A stretch of 64,000 nt of DNA from Streptomyces tardus (lineage in GTDB: Bacteria > Actinomycetota > Actinomycetes > Streptomycetales > Streptomycetaceae). A model generated the notes under the pieces. The model searched no databases. It worked only from the letters and a program-made list of their open reading frames with translations, and was not told where the DNA came from. Numbering within the stretch: position 1 is the first letter of the stretch; every line of letters begins with the position of its first letter. The stretch spans positions 541,189 to 605,188 of the forward strand of contig NZ_JAELVF020000001.1 in NCBI RefSeq assembly GCF_018101125.2, given 5' to 3'. Positions 28,078 to 36,176 of the stretch are shown here, piece by piece. Position numbers and translations under genes: made by a program.

Positions 28078-29769
28078 TCAGACCTCGTACGGCTGGACGA
28101 CGATGAAGTTCCCGGGCGCGCCCCGGAACTGGAGGTTGACGCTCTCGCCGCTGTGGCCCGGGTAGGCCTGGCGGCGGAGTCGGACCTGGCTGCTGACGAT
28201 GACCTGCGCCGCCGCGGACCAGGCGATCACGGCCTGTGCGTCGGCGTAGGTGGAGGGGGTGACCGGAAGCACGACGGGGGTGCCCCTGGTCTTGACGATG
28301 ATCGTGCCGGTGCCGTGGAACTGCATGGTGAACAGAGCGCCGCCGGGGATGCCGTGCCCTTCGATCCGGCGCACCTCGTACTGGAGCGACTCGTCGAAGG
28401 CGAGGACGTTCTCCGCGGAGACGCAGATGGCGTCGCCCTGGAGCTCCAGCGGATGCACATAGGCGGCCTCCTCGGCGAAGAACACCTGGCCGCTGCCGCT
28501 GCACCGCATCAGCTGCATCTCCTGGCCGGTGGCGTTCCCGACGATGCGGCCACGGATCCCGGCGCCCTTGTAACCGAACTCGGCCTTGCCCTGGTAGAGC
28601 ACCATGCTGCCCTGCTTGGCGAGCACGGGCTGGCCGTCGACTCCGAGGTCGACGCGGACGAGCTGTGCGTTCTGCTGCGTCCAGCGCTGGCCGTTGGGAG
28701 CTTCCCGGTACTTCTCCAGAGTGACGGCGAGGCCCTGGCCACCTGCCTGCGGTACGCCGTATCCGGGCTGCTGCCCCGCGACCGGCGGGGTGTGCGCACC
28801 CGGCGGCGCGGTGGGGCCGGGTGCTGCCGGCGGCGCGAAGCCTCCGGACGCGGGCGCGGCGAAGCTGCCGCCGAAGGAGGGCGCGGGCGGAGCCTGCGGC
28901 GCGTGCGGCACCTGCGGCGCGTGCCCGGCAGTGGGTGCCGACGGCGGAGGCTGCGGCGGGCCGGGAGTCACGGGCTGGTGCCCGCCCTGACCCGGCACCG
29001 CCAGTCCGGCAGCCAGAGTCGGCGCGGCATGGTGCGGCAGCGGGGCTGCAGGGGCCTGCGCGGGCTGCGGTGCCGGCGTCGGCTGCTGCGGGGGCGGCGG
29101 CGGTGTCTGCTGCTGCGGCGCGGGCGGCGCTGGGGCGGCGGCGCCCGGGGGCGGCGCGAAAACGGGCGGCGGGCCGGACGGCGGCGCGAAGGCCGGCGGC
29201 GCAGCGGGCTGAGCGGCCGGCTCGGGCTCCGGCTCCTCGTCCTCCAGGACCTCGCCGCCGAAGTTCTGCAGGAGGGCGTCGAGTCCGCCGTCGAAGCCCT
29301 GCCCGACCGCGGCGAAACGCCAGGCGTTCTTGTAGTAGATGTCGCCCAGCATCACTGCCCGCTCGGTGCTGAACTCCGCACCGGTGAAGGGGTAGCGCAC
29401 CACTTCCTCGCCGCCCGCGACGATGCGGATGTACCCGGGGCCGACCTGCGACATCTGTCCGTCACCGTCGATGGTCGCAGTGAAGGAGAGGTGGCGGACG
29501 GCCTCGGGCACCAGGTCGAGGGTCACCCTGAACGACTCGGTGTCCCCGGCCTGTTCGCCGAGCTGCTGGATGGACTCCTCGGGCGACTTGGGCTGGTTGT
29601 AGAAGATGAAGTAGCGGTCGTCCGAGAGCCGTTCCTCGGCGTCGAGCCCGAAGCAACTGATGTCGAAAGTGACGCCGGGGGCGTCTATTCGCACACCCAC
29701 GTACAGATCGGTGCCCGCTGTCAGATCACTGAGCCTGGCCTTGTGGCCGCGCTGGAATTCCCTGGCCAT
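28078..29769 (-). CDS. TerD-domain/AIM24 fusion protein
   Basis: A 563-residue protein. Residues 1-177 form a TerD (tellurium-resistance/calcium-binding stress) domain: FDISCFGLDAEERLSDDRYFIFYNQ and the late GGLDALLQNFGGE. Residues 178-345 are a Pro/Ala/Gln-rich disordered linker. Residues 346-563 are an AIM24 domain (GSMVLYQGKAEF, LMRCSGSGQVFFAEE, ALFTMQFHGTGTIIVKTRGTPVVLP). TerD proteins act in calcium-linked stress responses; the fused AIM24 part suggests a shared scaffold with the neighbouring paralogues. Start ATG 29769. Its first 116 codons are duplicated in reverse at 30383-30730. Confidence 0.88.
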   Translation of the reverse strand: MAREFQRGHKARLSDLTAGTDLYVGVRIDAPGVTFDISCFGLDAEERLSDDRYFIFYNQPKSPEESIQQLGEQAGDTESFRVTLDLVPEAVRHLSFTATIDGDGQMSQVGPGYIRIVAGGEEVVRYPFTGAEFSTERAVMLGDIYYKNAWRFAAVGQGFDGGLDALLQNFGGEVLEDEEPEPEPAAQPAAPPAFAPPSGPPPVFAPPPGAAAPAPPAPQQQTPPPPPQQPTPAPQPAQAPAAPLPHHAAPTLAAGLAVPGQGGHQPVTPGPPQPPPSAPTAGHAPQVPHAPQAPPAPSFGGSFAAPASGGFAPPAAPGPTAPPGAHTPPVAGQQPGYGVPQAGGQGLAVTLEKYREAPNGQRWTQQNAQLVRVDLGVDGQPVLAKQGSMVLYQGKAEFGYKGAGIRGRIVGNATGQEMQLMRCSGSGQVFFAEEAAYVHPLELQGDAICVSAENVLAFDESLQYEVRRIEGHGIPGGALFTMQFHGTGTIIVKTRGTPVVLPVTPSTYADAQAVIAWSAAAQVIVSSQVRLRRQAYPGHSGESVNLQFRGAPGNFIVVQPYEV

Positions 29770-30730
29770 GCGTAACGCCCGTCCCCCAACCCGTTTTTGC
29801 TGAGATGTCCTGGCGAGCGGCTCGGCCGCCCGTCCCACGCCTGCCTACCCTGACCGTGACGCACGCCCGGTGCCAAGCGGTTGCGGTGATTGCTGCGCCA
29901 GGCTAACTCGTCCCTGTGACAGAGCCGACAGCAGCCGCCGCCGGGACGGCGCGGAAACCGGACGACGGTTGACCGTACGGCTCACGGGCAGGGCGGGGGC
30001 GGGCGCGGCGGTTTGCGCGGGCGCGTCGCTCTCCGAGGACTCGGTGCTTCCCGGTGCAGAGGGCGGAGGCAGGGGCGGGGTGGGGAGCACCGTGCTGCCG
30101 GGGGCCGGGCGCCCGGCCCCCGGCAGCACGGTGCTCCCCACCCCGCCCCTGCCTCCGCCCTCTGCACCGGGAAGCACCGAGTCCTCGGAGAGCGCCGCGC
30201 CCGCCCCCGCCCTGCCCGTGAGCCGTACGGTCAACCGTCGTCCGGTTTCCGCGCCGTCCCGGCGGCGGCTGCTGTCGGCTCTGTCACAGGGACGAGTTAG
30301 CCTGGCGCAGCAATCACCGCAACCGCTTGGCACCGGGCGTGCGTCACGGTCAGGGTAGGCAGGCGTGGGACGGGCGTTACGCATGGCCAGGGAATTCCAG
30401 CGCGGCCACAAGGCCAGGCTCAGTGATCTGACAGCGGGCACCGATCTGTACGTGGGTGTGCGAATAGACGCCCCCGGCGTCACTTTCGACATCAGTTGCT
30501 TCGGGCTCGACGCCGAGGAACGGCTCTCGGACGACCGCTACTTCATCTTCTACAACCAGCCCAAGTCGCCCGAGGAGTCCATCCAGCAGCTCGGCGAACA
30601 TGCCGGGGACACCGAGTCGTTCAGGGTGACCCTCGACCTGGTGCCCGAGGCCGTCCGCCACCTCTCCTTCACTGCGACCATCGACGGTGACGGACAGATG
30701 TCGCAGGTCGGCCCCGGGTACATCCGCATC
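29422..30730. repeat. Long inverted repeat A (fold-back of terD 5' region)
   Basis: The left arm 29422-30110 and the right arm 30111-30730 are reverse complements about a centre between 30110 and 30111. The arms differ by exactly 69 nt: a 51-nt segment present only on the left between 10-bp direct repeats (CGCCCGTCCC at 29776 and 29827), and an 18-nt segment near 30011-30030 only on the left. At least one substitution is also present (30601, Gln to His in the terD copy). At 30730 the homology ends in the 10-mer CATCCGCATC, which continues as repeat B. Confidence 0.9.
30383..30730 (+). pseudogene. Inverted partial copy of the terD 5' end
   Basis: The first 116 codons of the TerD-AIM24 gene, now on the plus strand, ending at the Ile-Arg-Ile codons. 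One change is visible (Q73H, position 30601). The reading frame runs on into the inverted metallopeptidase 3' segment, giving an in-frame 278-codon hybrid to 31219 with an HELAH motif. Almost certainly not a natural gene. Confidence 0.82.
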
Positions 30731-31170
30731 TCGCACCGGCTGCAGGGCATGCCGGAGTACGTCCTGGACTACGTGTTGCTGCACGAGCTGGCTCATCTGC
30801 TCGTACCGGGCCACGGGCCCGGTTTCTGGCGCCTGTTGGACGCCTACCCGCGGACCGAACGAGCCCGCGGCTTCCTGGACGGAGTCGTGGCCGCGGATCG
30901 TCTGCCGCACCGCCCGGTAGCCCCGTCGGACCTGGGCCGCAGTCGTACGACTGCGGCCCGTCCGACGGGGCTACCGGGCGGTGCGGCAGACGATCCGCGG
31001 CCACGACTCCGTCCAGGAAGCCGCGGGCTCGTTCGGTCCGCGGGTAGGCGTCCAACAGGCGCCAGAAACCGGGCCCGTGGCCCGGTACGAGCAGATGAGC
31101 CAGCTCGTGCAGCAACACGTAGTCCAGGACGTACTCCGGCATGCCCTGCAGCCGGTGCGAGATGCGGATG
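30721..31170. repeat. Long inverted repeat B (fold-back of metallopeptidase 3' region)
   Basis: Arms 30721-30946 and 30947-31170, centred between 30946 and 30947 at GTCGT|ACGAC. The left arm carries 2 extra bases (cct versus c near 30931). The outer ends of both arms are the 10-mer CATCCGCATC (or its complement), shared with the terD gene at 29422-29431. Confidence 0.9.
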
Positions 31171-31565
31171 GTGCGCTCGGACGGTGTGCAGGAGCCCCAG
31201 CGGCTGTTCTGGTTGGTGACCCATCTGACCGCTTCGGGACGCACTTCGCCCGCGAGGTAGCGCTCCGCCAACTGCGCCGCCCGGTCCAGGAGTTCGTCGT
31301 CGCTCAGCAGCTTCCTCGCGTCCTGTGCGGCGAGCTTGTCGACCATCACCCGCACCCAGTGCCGCTCCTCCTCCACCGACATCCGCGCAGGCAGGAGCAC
31401 GATGGTGCGCCCCGCCTCGCGGTAGGCGGAGACCGTGCGGCGGCGGCGCGAACTGCGCCGCACCTCGACCGGAGGACGCACCGGACCGCTCGGGGCCTCC
31501 GGGTCGGTGGCGGCGGGCGGGGCAGGGCTGCCGCCGGCAGCCTTCAGCGGTTCTGCGGACACCAC
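30947..31565 (-). CDS. YgjP/M48-like zinc metallopeptidase, 3' end lost
   Basis: A DUF45/YgjP (WLM-superfamily) metal-dependent hydrolase. It shows RWGSCTPSERTIRIS and the zinc motif LLHELAHLLVPGHGPGFW (HExxH with a third His in the HGPxF motif). About 200 residues remain in native orientation from the GTG at 31565 to the fold-back centre at 30946. Beyond Ser-Asp near the centre the frame runs into the inverted copy and ends at 30669, so the native C-terminus is not represented. The first 45 residues are low complexity. Substrate unknown. Confidence 0.78.
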
Positions 31566-31869
31566 CCGACCGTACCCCCGGGGTCCGACATTGTCCGTGC
31601 CCCGCGACGGGACGGTCCGGCGAGACGGGGCGCGCGCCCGCGTGTCGCGGTGATGCCGCAGGAGCGGCGTGCGAAGAGCGAACGGACGTGGCAGGGCCGA
31701 GCACGACCGGACCGCGCTCAGCTAGTACGACGATCACGGCGGGCCTGTGGACAACTTGATCCGCCGCAGGGGCTCCGACGCCAATATGGCGGCAGGAGAA
31801 GAGGGCACAGCTCGTTCGCGAGCGGCGCCCGCGCCCCAAATCCACTGCCCCCCCGGGAGGAGTTCGGTC

Positions 31870-33108
31870 GTGCAGCTGACGCACCCGATGATCAAGCCTG
31901 CGCTCCGGCGCAGCTGGCGGAACGGCCAGACGGTCCAGTACGGGGTGGCCCCCGCCCACGCCGTACAGCTGGGTCCGGTCGACCACACGACCGGTAGTTT
32001 CCTGGAGCTTCTGGACGGCACCAGAAGCGTGGTGCAGCTGCGCGAAGCCGCACAGCTGATGGGGCTTGGCGGCTCACTGGTGGATCGACTGCTGGACCGC
32101 TTGGCGGGCGCGGGTGTGCTGGACGATGCGACGGCAGGTCGCGCCATCGGCCGTGCCGCGGGCTCGGTCCTGGGCTCGACAGCGGGCTCGCCGGCGTGCT
32201 CGGCCCTGGGGTCTGCCGTCGGATCTGCCGCGGGGTCGCACACCGTGACCGAGACCGGTATGCGACTGGGTCCCGATGTCGCCTCGTTGTCAGTGGTGCA
32301 TCCCGAGCCCGGCGGCGCCGCGCGCAGGGTCAGCACCCGCCGAGCCGGTCGGGTGCAGGTGCGGGGCGGGGGCAGGGTCGGTTCGGCGGTGGCAGCGCTG
32401 CTGGCGGCGGGCGGGATCGGCCAGGTCGAGGCGCGCGACGGCGGATGCGTCTCCCCCGGCGACATCTGCCCCGGTGGTGTCGGCCCGGAGCAGACCGGCG
32501 AGCGTAGGGCCGCAGCGTTGCGCAGGGTGGTGCGCAGGGCCACCCCCTGGTCGCGTCCCCCGCAGCCGCGCAGAGGCGAGCAGCGGGGTCTGGATCTGGT
32601 CGTGATCACACCTCGGGACGGCCTCGAGGCGTACGCTCCCCGGCCTGAGAGCGCGCGGGATCTGATCGAGGCGGGTCAGCCACATCTGTATGCCGGCGTG
32701 GTGGAGGGCACCGGGTTCGTGGGGCCACTGGTGGTGCCGGGCAGCTCCTCGTGCGCGGAGTGCATGATGCTGGATCGCACGCGCCGCGAGCCCGCATGGC
32801 CGCTGATCGTGGGCCAGTGGCGTTCCGCCCGGGGAGCTGCCGCCGCCCCGGCGTGCGACGGAGCACTGGCAAGCGTGGTCGCCGGCGCAGCCGCCAACGC
32901 CGCACTGCGTTTCCTCGACGGCGACGACACGGACACCGTCGGGACGCGTGTCTCCTATGTGCTTCCTCATATGTGGCGCGAGGAGGAGGAGCTGCCGGCA
33001 CACGCAGAGTGCCCGTGCGGCGCCTCTGCAGTGACCGTGGGTGCCCGCGAGGCCTCTCCTTCGGTTTCGCGCCGGACTCTCCCTCGGATCCCGGGGCAGC
33101 AGAGGTGA
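31870..33108 (+). CDS. E1/ThiF-like adenylyltransferase-fold protein (TOMM-precursor-binding-like)
   Basis: A 412-residue protein. A glycine loop VQVRGGGRVGSAVAALLAAGGIG resembles the ThiF/E1 nucleotide-binding motif. It has SSSCAECMMLDRTR with Cys-x2-Cys and a later ECPCGAS, the two Cys pairs that bind structural zinc in E1-like proteins. The acidic Asp expected in a fully active ATP site is not clear. N-terminal winged-helix-like part MIKPALRRSW to GAGVLD. Start is the GTG at 31870 with GGAGGAG seven bases upstream; an ATG at 31747 is rejected. Such proteins often work with YcaO partners; none is visible here. Confidence 0.72.
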   Translation: MQLTHPMIKPALRRSWRNGQTVQYGVAPAHAVQLGPVDHTTGSFLELLDGTRSVVQLREAAQLMGLGGSLVDRLLDRLAGAGVLDDATAGRAIGRAAGSVLGSTAGSPACSALGSAVGSAAGSHTVTETGMRLGPDVASLSVVHPEPGGAARRVSTRRAGRVQVRGGGRVGSAVAALLAAGGIGQVEARDGGCVSPGDICPGGVGPEQTGERRAAALRRVVRRATPWSRPPQPRRGEQRGLDLVVITPRDGLEAYAPRPESARDLIEAGQPHLYAGVVEGTGFVGPLVVPGSSSCAECMMLDRTRREPAWPLIVGQWRSARGAAAAPACDGALASVVAGAAANAALRFLDGDDTDTVGTRVSYVLPHMWREEEELPAHAECPCGASAVTVGAREASPSVSRRTLPRIPGQQR

Positions 33109-33155
33109 CAATGGCGGCAAGCAGCTCGGAGCTGTCAGCGAGTTGGAGGGGCCTG

Positions 33156-34907
33156 ATGTCAGATCTTCCGCGCCGCGCGGTGACGCGAACCGCCAAGCTG
33201 GCCGCGCTGCCGTTCGGCTACGCCGGCCGAGCCACCTGGGGCCTGGGCAAGCGGCTCGGCGGGTATTCGGCCGAGCTCGTGGGCAGCGAGATTCAGCAGC
33301 GCACCGCGGAGCAGCTGTTCAAGGTGCTCGGTGAGCTGAAGGGCGGCGCCATGAAGGTCGGGCAGGCGCTCTCCGTTTTCGAGTCCGCGCTGCCCGAGGA
33401 AGTGGCGGGCCCCTATCGTGCGGCGCTGACCAAGCTTCAGGACGCGGCGCCTCCGTTGCCGGCGAGCACCGTGCACGCGGTGCTCACGGAGCGCTTGGGC
33501 GAGGGGTGGCGTGAGCTCTTCGTGGAGTTCGACGACGAGCCCGCCGCTGCGGCGTCCATCGGCCAGGTTCACCGTGCCGTCTGGCACGACGGGCGCGAGG
33601 TCGCGGTGAAGGTCCAGTACCCGGGAGCGGGTGAGGCGCTGCTGTCGGATCTGAGTCAGTTGGGGATGTTCGCCAGGCTCCTGGGGCCGCTGGTTCCCGG
33701 CCTGGACGTCAAACCGCTGATCGTCGAGCTTCGCGCGCGGATCAGCGAGGAGCTCGACTACGGCCTGGAGGCCGAGGCTCAGCGTGCCTACGCGGCGGAG
33801 TTCACGGGCGACCCCGGCGTGAGCGTCCCCGATGTCGTCCACCAGGGCGAGCAGGTACTCGTGACGGAGTGGATGGAGGGCACTCCGCTCTCCGAAGTCA
33901 TACGGGGCGGCTCACAGGAGGAGCGGGACCACGCCGGCCAGCTGCTCGCACGCTTCCTCTTCAGCGGTACGGCCCGCACCGGTCTGCTCCACGCCGACCC
34001 CCACCCGGGAAACTTCCGGCTTCTTCCGGACGGACGCCTCGGTGTCATGGACTTCGGCACTGTCGACCGGCTGCCCGAGGGCCTCTCGCCGATGATCGGC
34101 TCGGCGCTGCGCCTGGCGCTGGAGGGTGAAGCGGATCAGGTCTACGCGCTGCTGCGGGAGGAGAACTTCGTCAAGGAGTCGATAACTCTCGCCCCGGACG
34201 CCGTGCTCGACTATCTGCTGCCGATCATCGAGCCGTCGAGCGTCGAGGAGTTCACCTTCTCGCGAAGCTGGATGAGGGACCAGGCTGCCCGGATCGCCGA
34301 CCCTCGCTCACCGGCGCACCAGCTGGGCAAGCAGCTCAACCTCCCGCCCGAGTACGTGCTGATACACCGCGTCACTCTCAGCACAGTGGGTGTGCTCTGC
34401 CAGCTGCACGCGACGGTGCGGATGCGGGACGAGCTCTTCGACTGGCTGCCCGGCTTCGCCGAGGAAATGAGCCGTTCAGAGGGCAGCCCGCCGGCGGGGG
34501 ACTCAGGGGGGACGGGTTCTGCGCACGCGAAGCCTTCGGCTCGGGCCGGCGAGGAGGAGCCGCCCGAGCGGGACGGCGACACCTACAAGGCTTCGGTCGG
34601 TCGACAGCGCCGACCCGAGGATGCTCGACGGAAGTCGCCGCGCAGAAAGGCGGCGCCGAAGCCCGCCGGCGCAGAGCGTCAGCCGAGGAAGAAGCCCGCC
34701 GCCGGACAAGCAGGCAAGAAGCCGACCGCCGAGAAGCAGCCGGTAGAGAAGGCTGAGCCCGTAGGTCCCGCGAAGAAGCGGACGGCGAAGAAGGTTGCCG
34801 ACGCAGGAGCGACGACCGAGGACCGGGCAAGCAGCAGGCCGAAGAAGAGCGCAAGCGCTCGGACGAAGACGAAGACGAAGAGCGACGACAGACCCGAAGC
34901 CGGCTGA
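33156..34907 (+). CDS. ABC1/AarF-family atypical kinase with basic tail
   Basis: A 583-residue protein of the ABC1/UbiB/AarF family. Motifs: KGGAMKVGQALSVFESALPEE (KxGQ), AAASIGQVHRAV (the A-rich nucleotide loop), VAVKVQYPG (Lys), RISEELDYGLEAEAQ (ExD), HADPHPGNF and VMDFGTVDRL. The last 146 residues (438-583) are Lys/Ala/Pro-rich and disordered. The family takes part in quinone and membrane-lipid homeostasis as ATPase or kinase. I chose the ATG at 33156 because GGAGGGG sits about 5 nt upstream and the family start (MSDLPRR) is there; 33111 is a longer alternative. About 48 nt separates it from the previous gene. Confidence 0.9.
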   Translation: MSDLPRRAVTRTAKLAALPFGYAGRATWGLGKRLGGYSAELVGSEIQQRTAEQLFKVLGELKGGAMKVGQALSVFESALPEEVAGPYRAALTKLQDAAPPLPASTVHAVLTERLGEGWRELFVEFDDEPAAAASIGQVHRAVWHDGREVAVKVQYPGAGEALLSDLSQLGMFARLLGPLVPGLDVKPLIVELRARISEELDYGLEAEAQRAYAAEFTGDPGVSVPDVVHQGEQVLVTEWMEGTPLSEVIRGGSQEERDHAGQLLARFLFSGTARTGLLHADPHPGNFRLLPDGRLGVMDFGTVDRLPEGLSPMIGSALRLALEGEADQVYALLREENFVKESITLAPDAVLDYLLPIIEPSSVEEFTFSRSWMRDQAARIADPRSPAHQLGKQLNLPPEYVLIHRVTLSTVGVLCQLHATVRMRDELFDWLPGFAEEMSRSEGSPPAGDSGGTGSAHAKPSARAGEEEPPERDGDTYKASVGRQRRPEDARRKSPRRKAAPKPAGAERQPRKKPAAGQAGKKPTAEKQPVEKAEPVGPAKKRTAKKVADAGATTEDRASSRPKKSASARTKTKTKSDDRPEAG

Positions 34908-35332
34908 AGCCGTTCGCGCACCACCGAGCGGCCGAGCCCCGCCGGGCCGTGCGGCCACCCGGCTGCCGGGCGAGGGCGCGAGGCCGCAGCCCGAAGTCGA
35001 GGCAGAGGGCGTGACGGCGCCGGATGGCAAGGCCGTCCCTAACGGTTCGGCTACCCAGCCGGGCCCGAACAGGCTCCTGATCTCGGGCGAGTCTCTCAGT
35101 GCCTGGGCGCGGTGTTCCCGCTTGGCCGCTTGGCATGTTCCGTGTAGCCACGCTTGCTGCCTCCGGACCGGGTTCGCGCCGGGCAAGAACCTTCGGACAG
35201 GCGCTCCGACAAGGCGTTCGGATTCGGGCAGGGCTCAGACGTACGGCCTCGCGGGCTCGGGCGCACGGGCTTACCGGTAGGGACGTGCGAGCTCAGGCGT
35301 ACGGGCGGCGGCGCCGGAGTCGGAAAGGGTGG
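34908..35332. other. Non-coding stretch after the AarF gene
   Basis: No frame shows a convincing gene. In some streptomycetes a WhiB-like gene lies near AarF, but none is seen here. The DNA is GC-rich with repeated ACGTACG-like words. Confidence 0.5.
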
Positions 35333-35827
35333 TCAGACGACCTGGTGGAGCCAGCGGACCGGGGCGCCTTCACCCGCGTGTCGAAATGGTTCGAGCTCGT
35401 CGTCCCACGGTTTGCCGAGCAGCTTGTTCACCTCGTCGACGAGGTCCGTCTCGCCCCGCACCGCACGACTCGTCGCGGAGCGCAGCCGGTCCTCGGGAAT
35501 CAGGATGTCGCCGTGTTGACCGATGACGGCATGGAAGATGCCGAGCGAAGGAGTGGAACTGAAGCGTTCCCCCTCGGTGGTGGTGCTGGGTTCCGCAGTC
35601 ACCTCGAACCGCAGCAGACGCCAGCCCCGCAGCGCGGAGGCCATCTTGGAAGCGGCACTCGGCGCTCCCTGCCAGGAGAACTCGGCTCTCAGGGTCTCCG
35701 GGGACGCGGGCTGCTTGATCCAGTCGAGCGTGACGCGGGCACCGAGAACGCCCGCTACTGCCCACTCCACGTGTGGGCACAGCGCTCGCGGCGCGGAGTG
35801 CACGTACAGAACTCCACGTGTCGTCAC
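35333..35827 (-). CDS. DUF3145-family protein
   Basis: A 164-residue actinobacterial protein: MTTRGVLYVHSAPRALCPHVEWA at the N-terminus, SWQGAPSAASKMASALRGW and ETDLVDEVNKLLGKPWDDELEPFRHAGEG at the C-terminus, all typical of DUF3145. It has no catalytic motif, signal peptide or membrane segment. Function unknown. Divergent from the SGNH gene with 349 nt between them. Confidence 0.9.
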   Translation of the reverse strand: MTTRGVLYVHSAPRALCPHVEWAVAGVLGARVTLDWIKQPASPETLRAEFSWQGAPSAASKMASALRGWRLLRFEVTAEPSTTTEGERFSSTPSLGIFHAVIGQHGDILIPEDRLRSATSRAVRGETDLVDEVNKLLGKPWDDELEPFRHAGEGAPVRWLHQVV

Positions 35828-36176
35828 CGGGGGGCCTCCTGTGCGGTTCGAGGTTCGCCTTCCCCAGCGGCCTCAACTCGCTACCGGTCAGACGTCGGCG
35901 GCGGCTGACATTCTGCCCCATCGGGGCGCTGCACACCAGCCTCTGAACTACGAACAGTAAACACCACTTCCCTTCATCCCTACACAAAAAGGACGCAATG
36001 TGACGGCACGTAACCTCTGATCTCCACACCAACACAGGACTTCGACAGCAACCACCACGACTGCGGTCGGGTGCTCTCACTCCGCCGCAACGGCGTGTTG
36101 ACGTACGGTCGTTCCACAAGGGGCCGGGCGCTCAGTACACCCTCGGAGCGGCCCGCTGGGGAAGGGAATTTGACGG
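35828..36176. other. Divergent intergenic region between DUF3145 and SGNH genes
   Basis: Contains the two promoter regions. No clear operator, repeat or small gene. A GGGAATTT word near 36166 lies only about 10 nt from the SGNH start and is more likely part of the ribosome-binding region than a SigR site. Confidence 0.45.

Noticed and set aside
29845..30492. Ser/Pro/Gly-rich frames on both strands with almost the same translation
   Set aside because: They exist only because the DNA is a palindrome (repeat A); the two strands mirror each other. Not genes.
30383..30730. A second, genuine terD gene
   Set aside because: It is an exact inverted copy of the start of the neighbouring gene with a broken 3' end, ending at a microhomology; a fold-back product is far more likely.
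34908..35332. A WhiB-like gene near AarF, as in some relatives
   Set aside because: No Cys pattern C-x(n)-C-x2-C-x5-C is found in any frame.
36160..36176. A SigR promoter (GGGAAT) upstream of the SGNH gene
   Set aside because: Too close to the start codon and no GTT at 18 nt.
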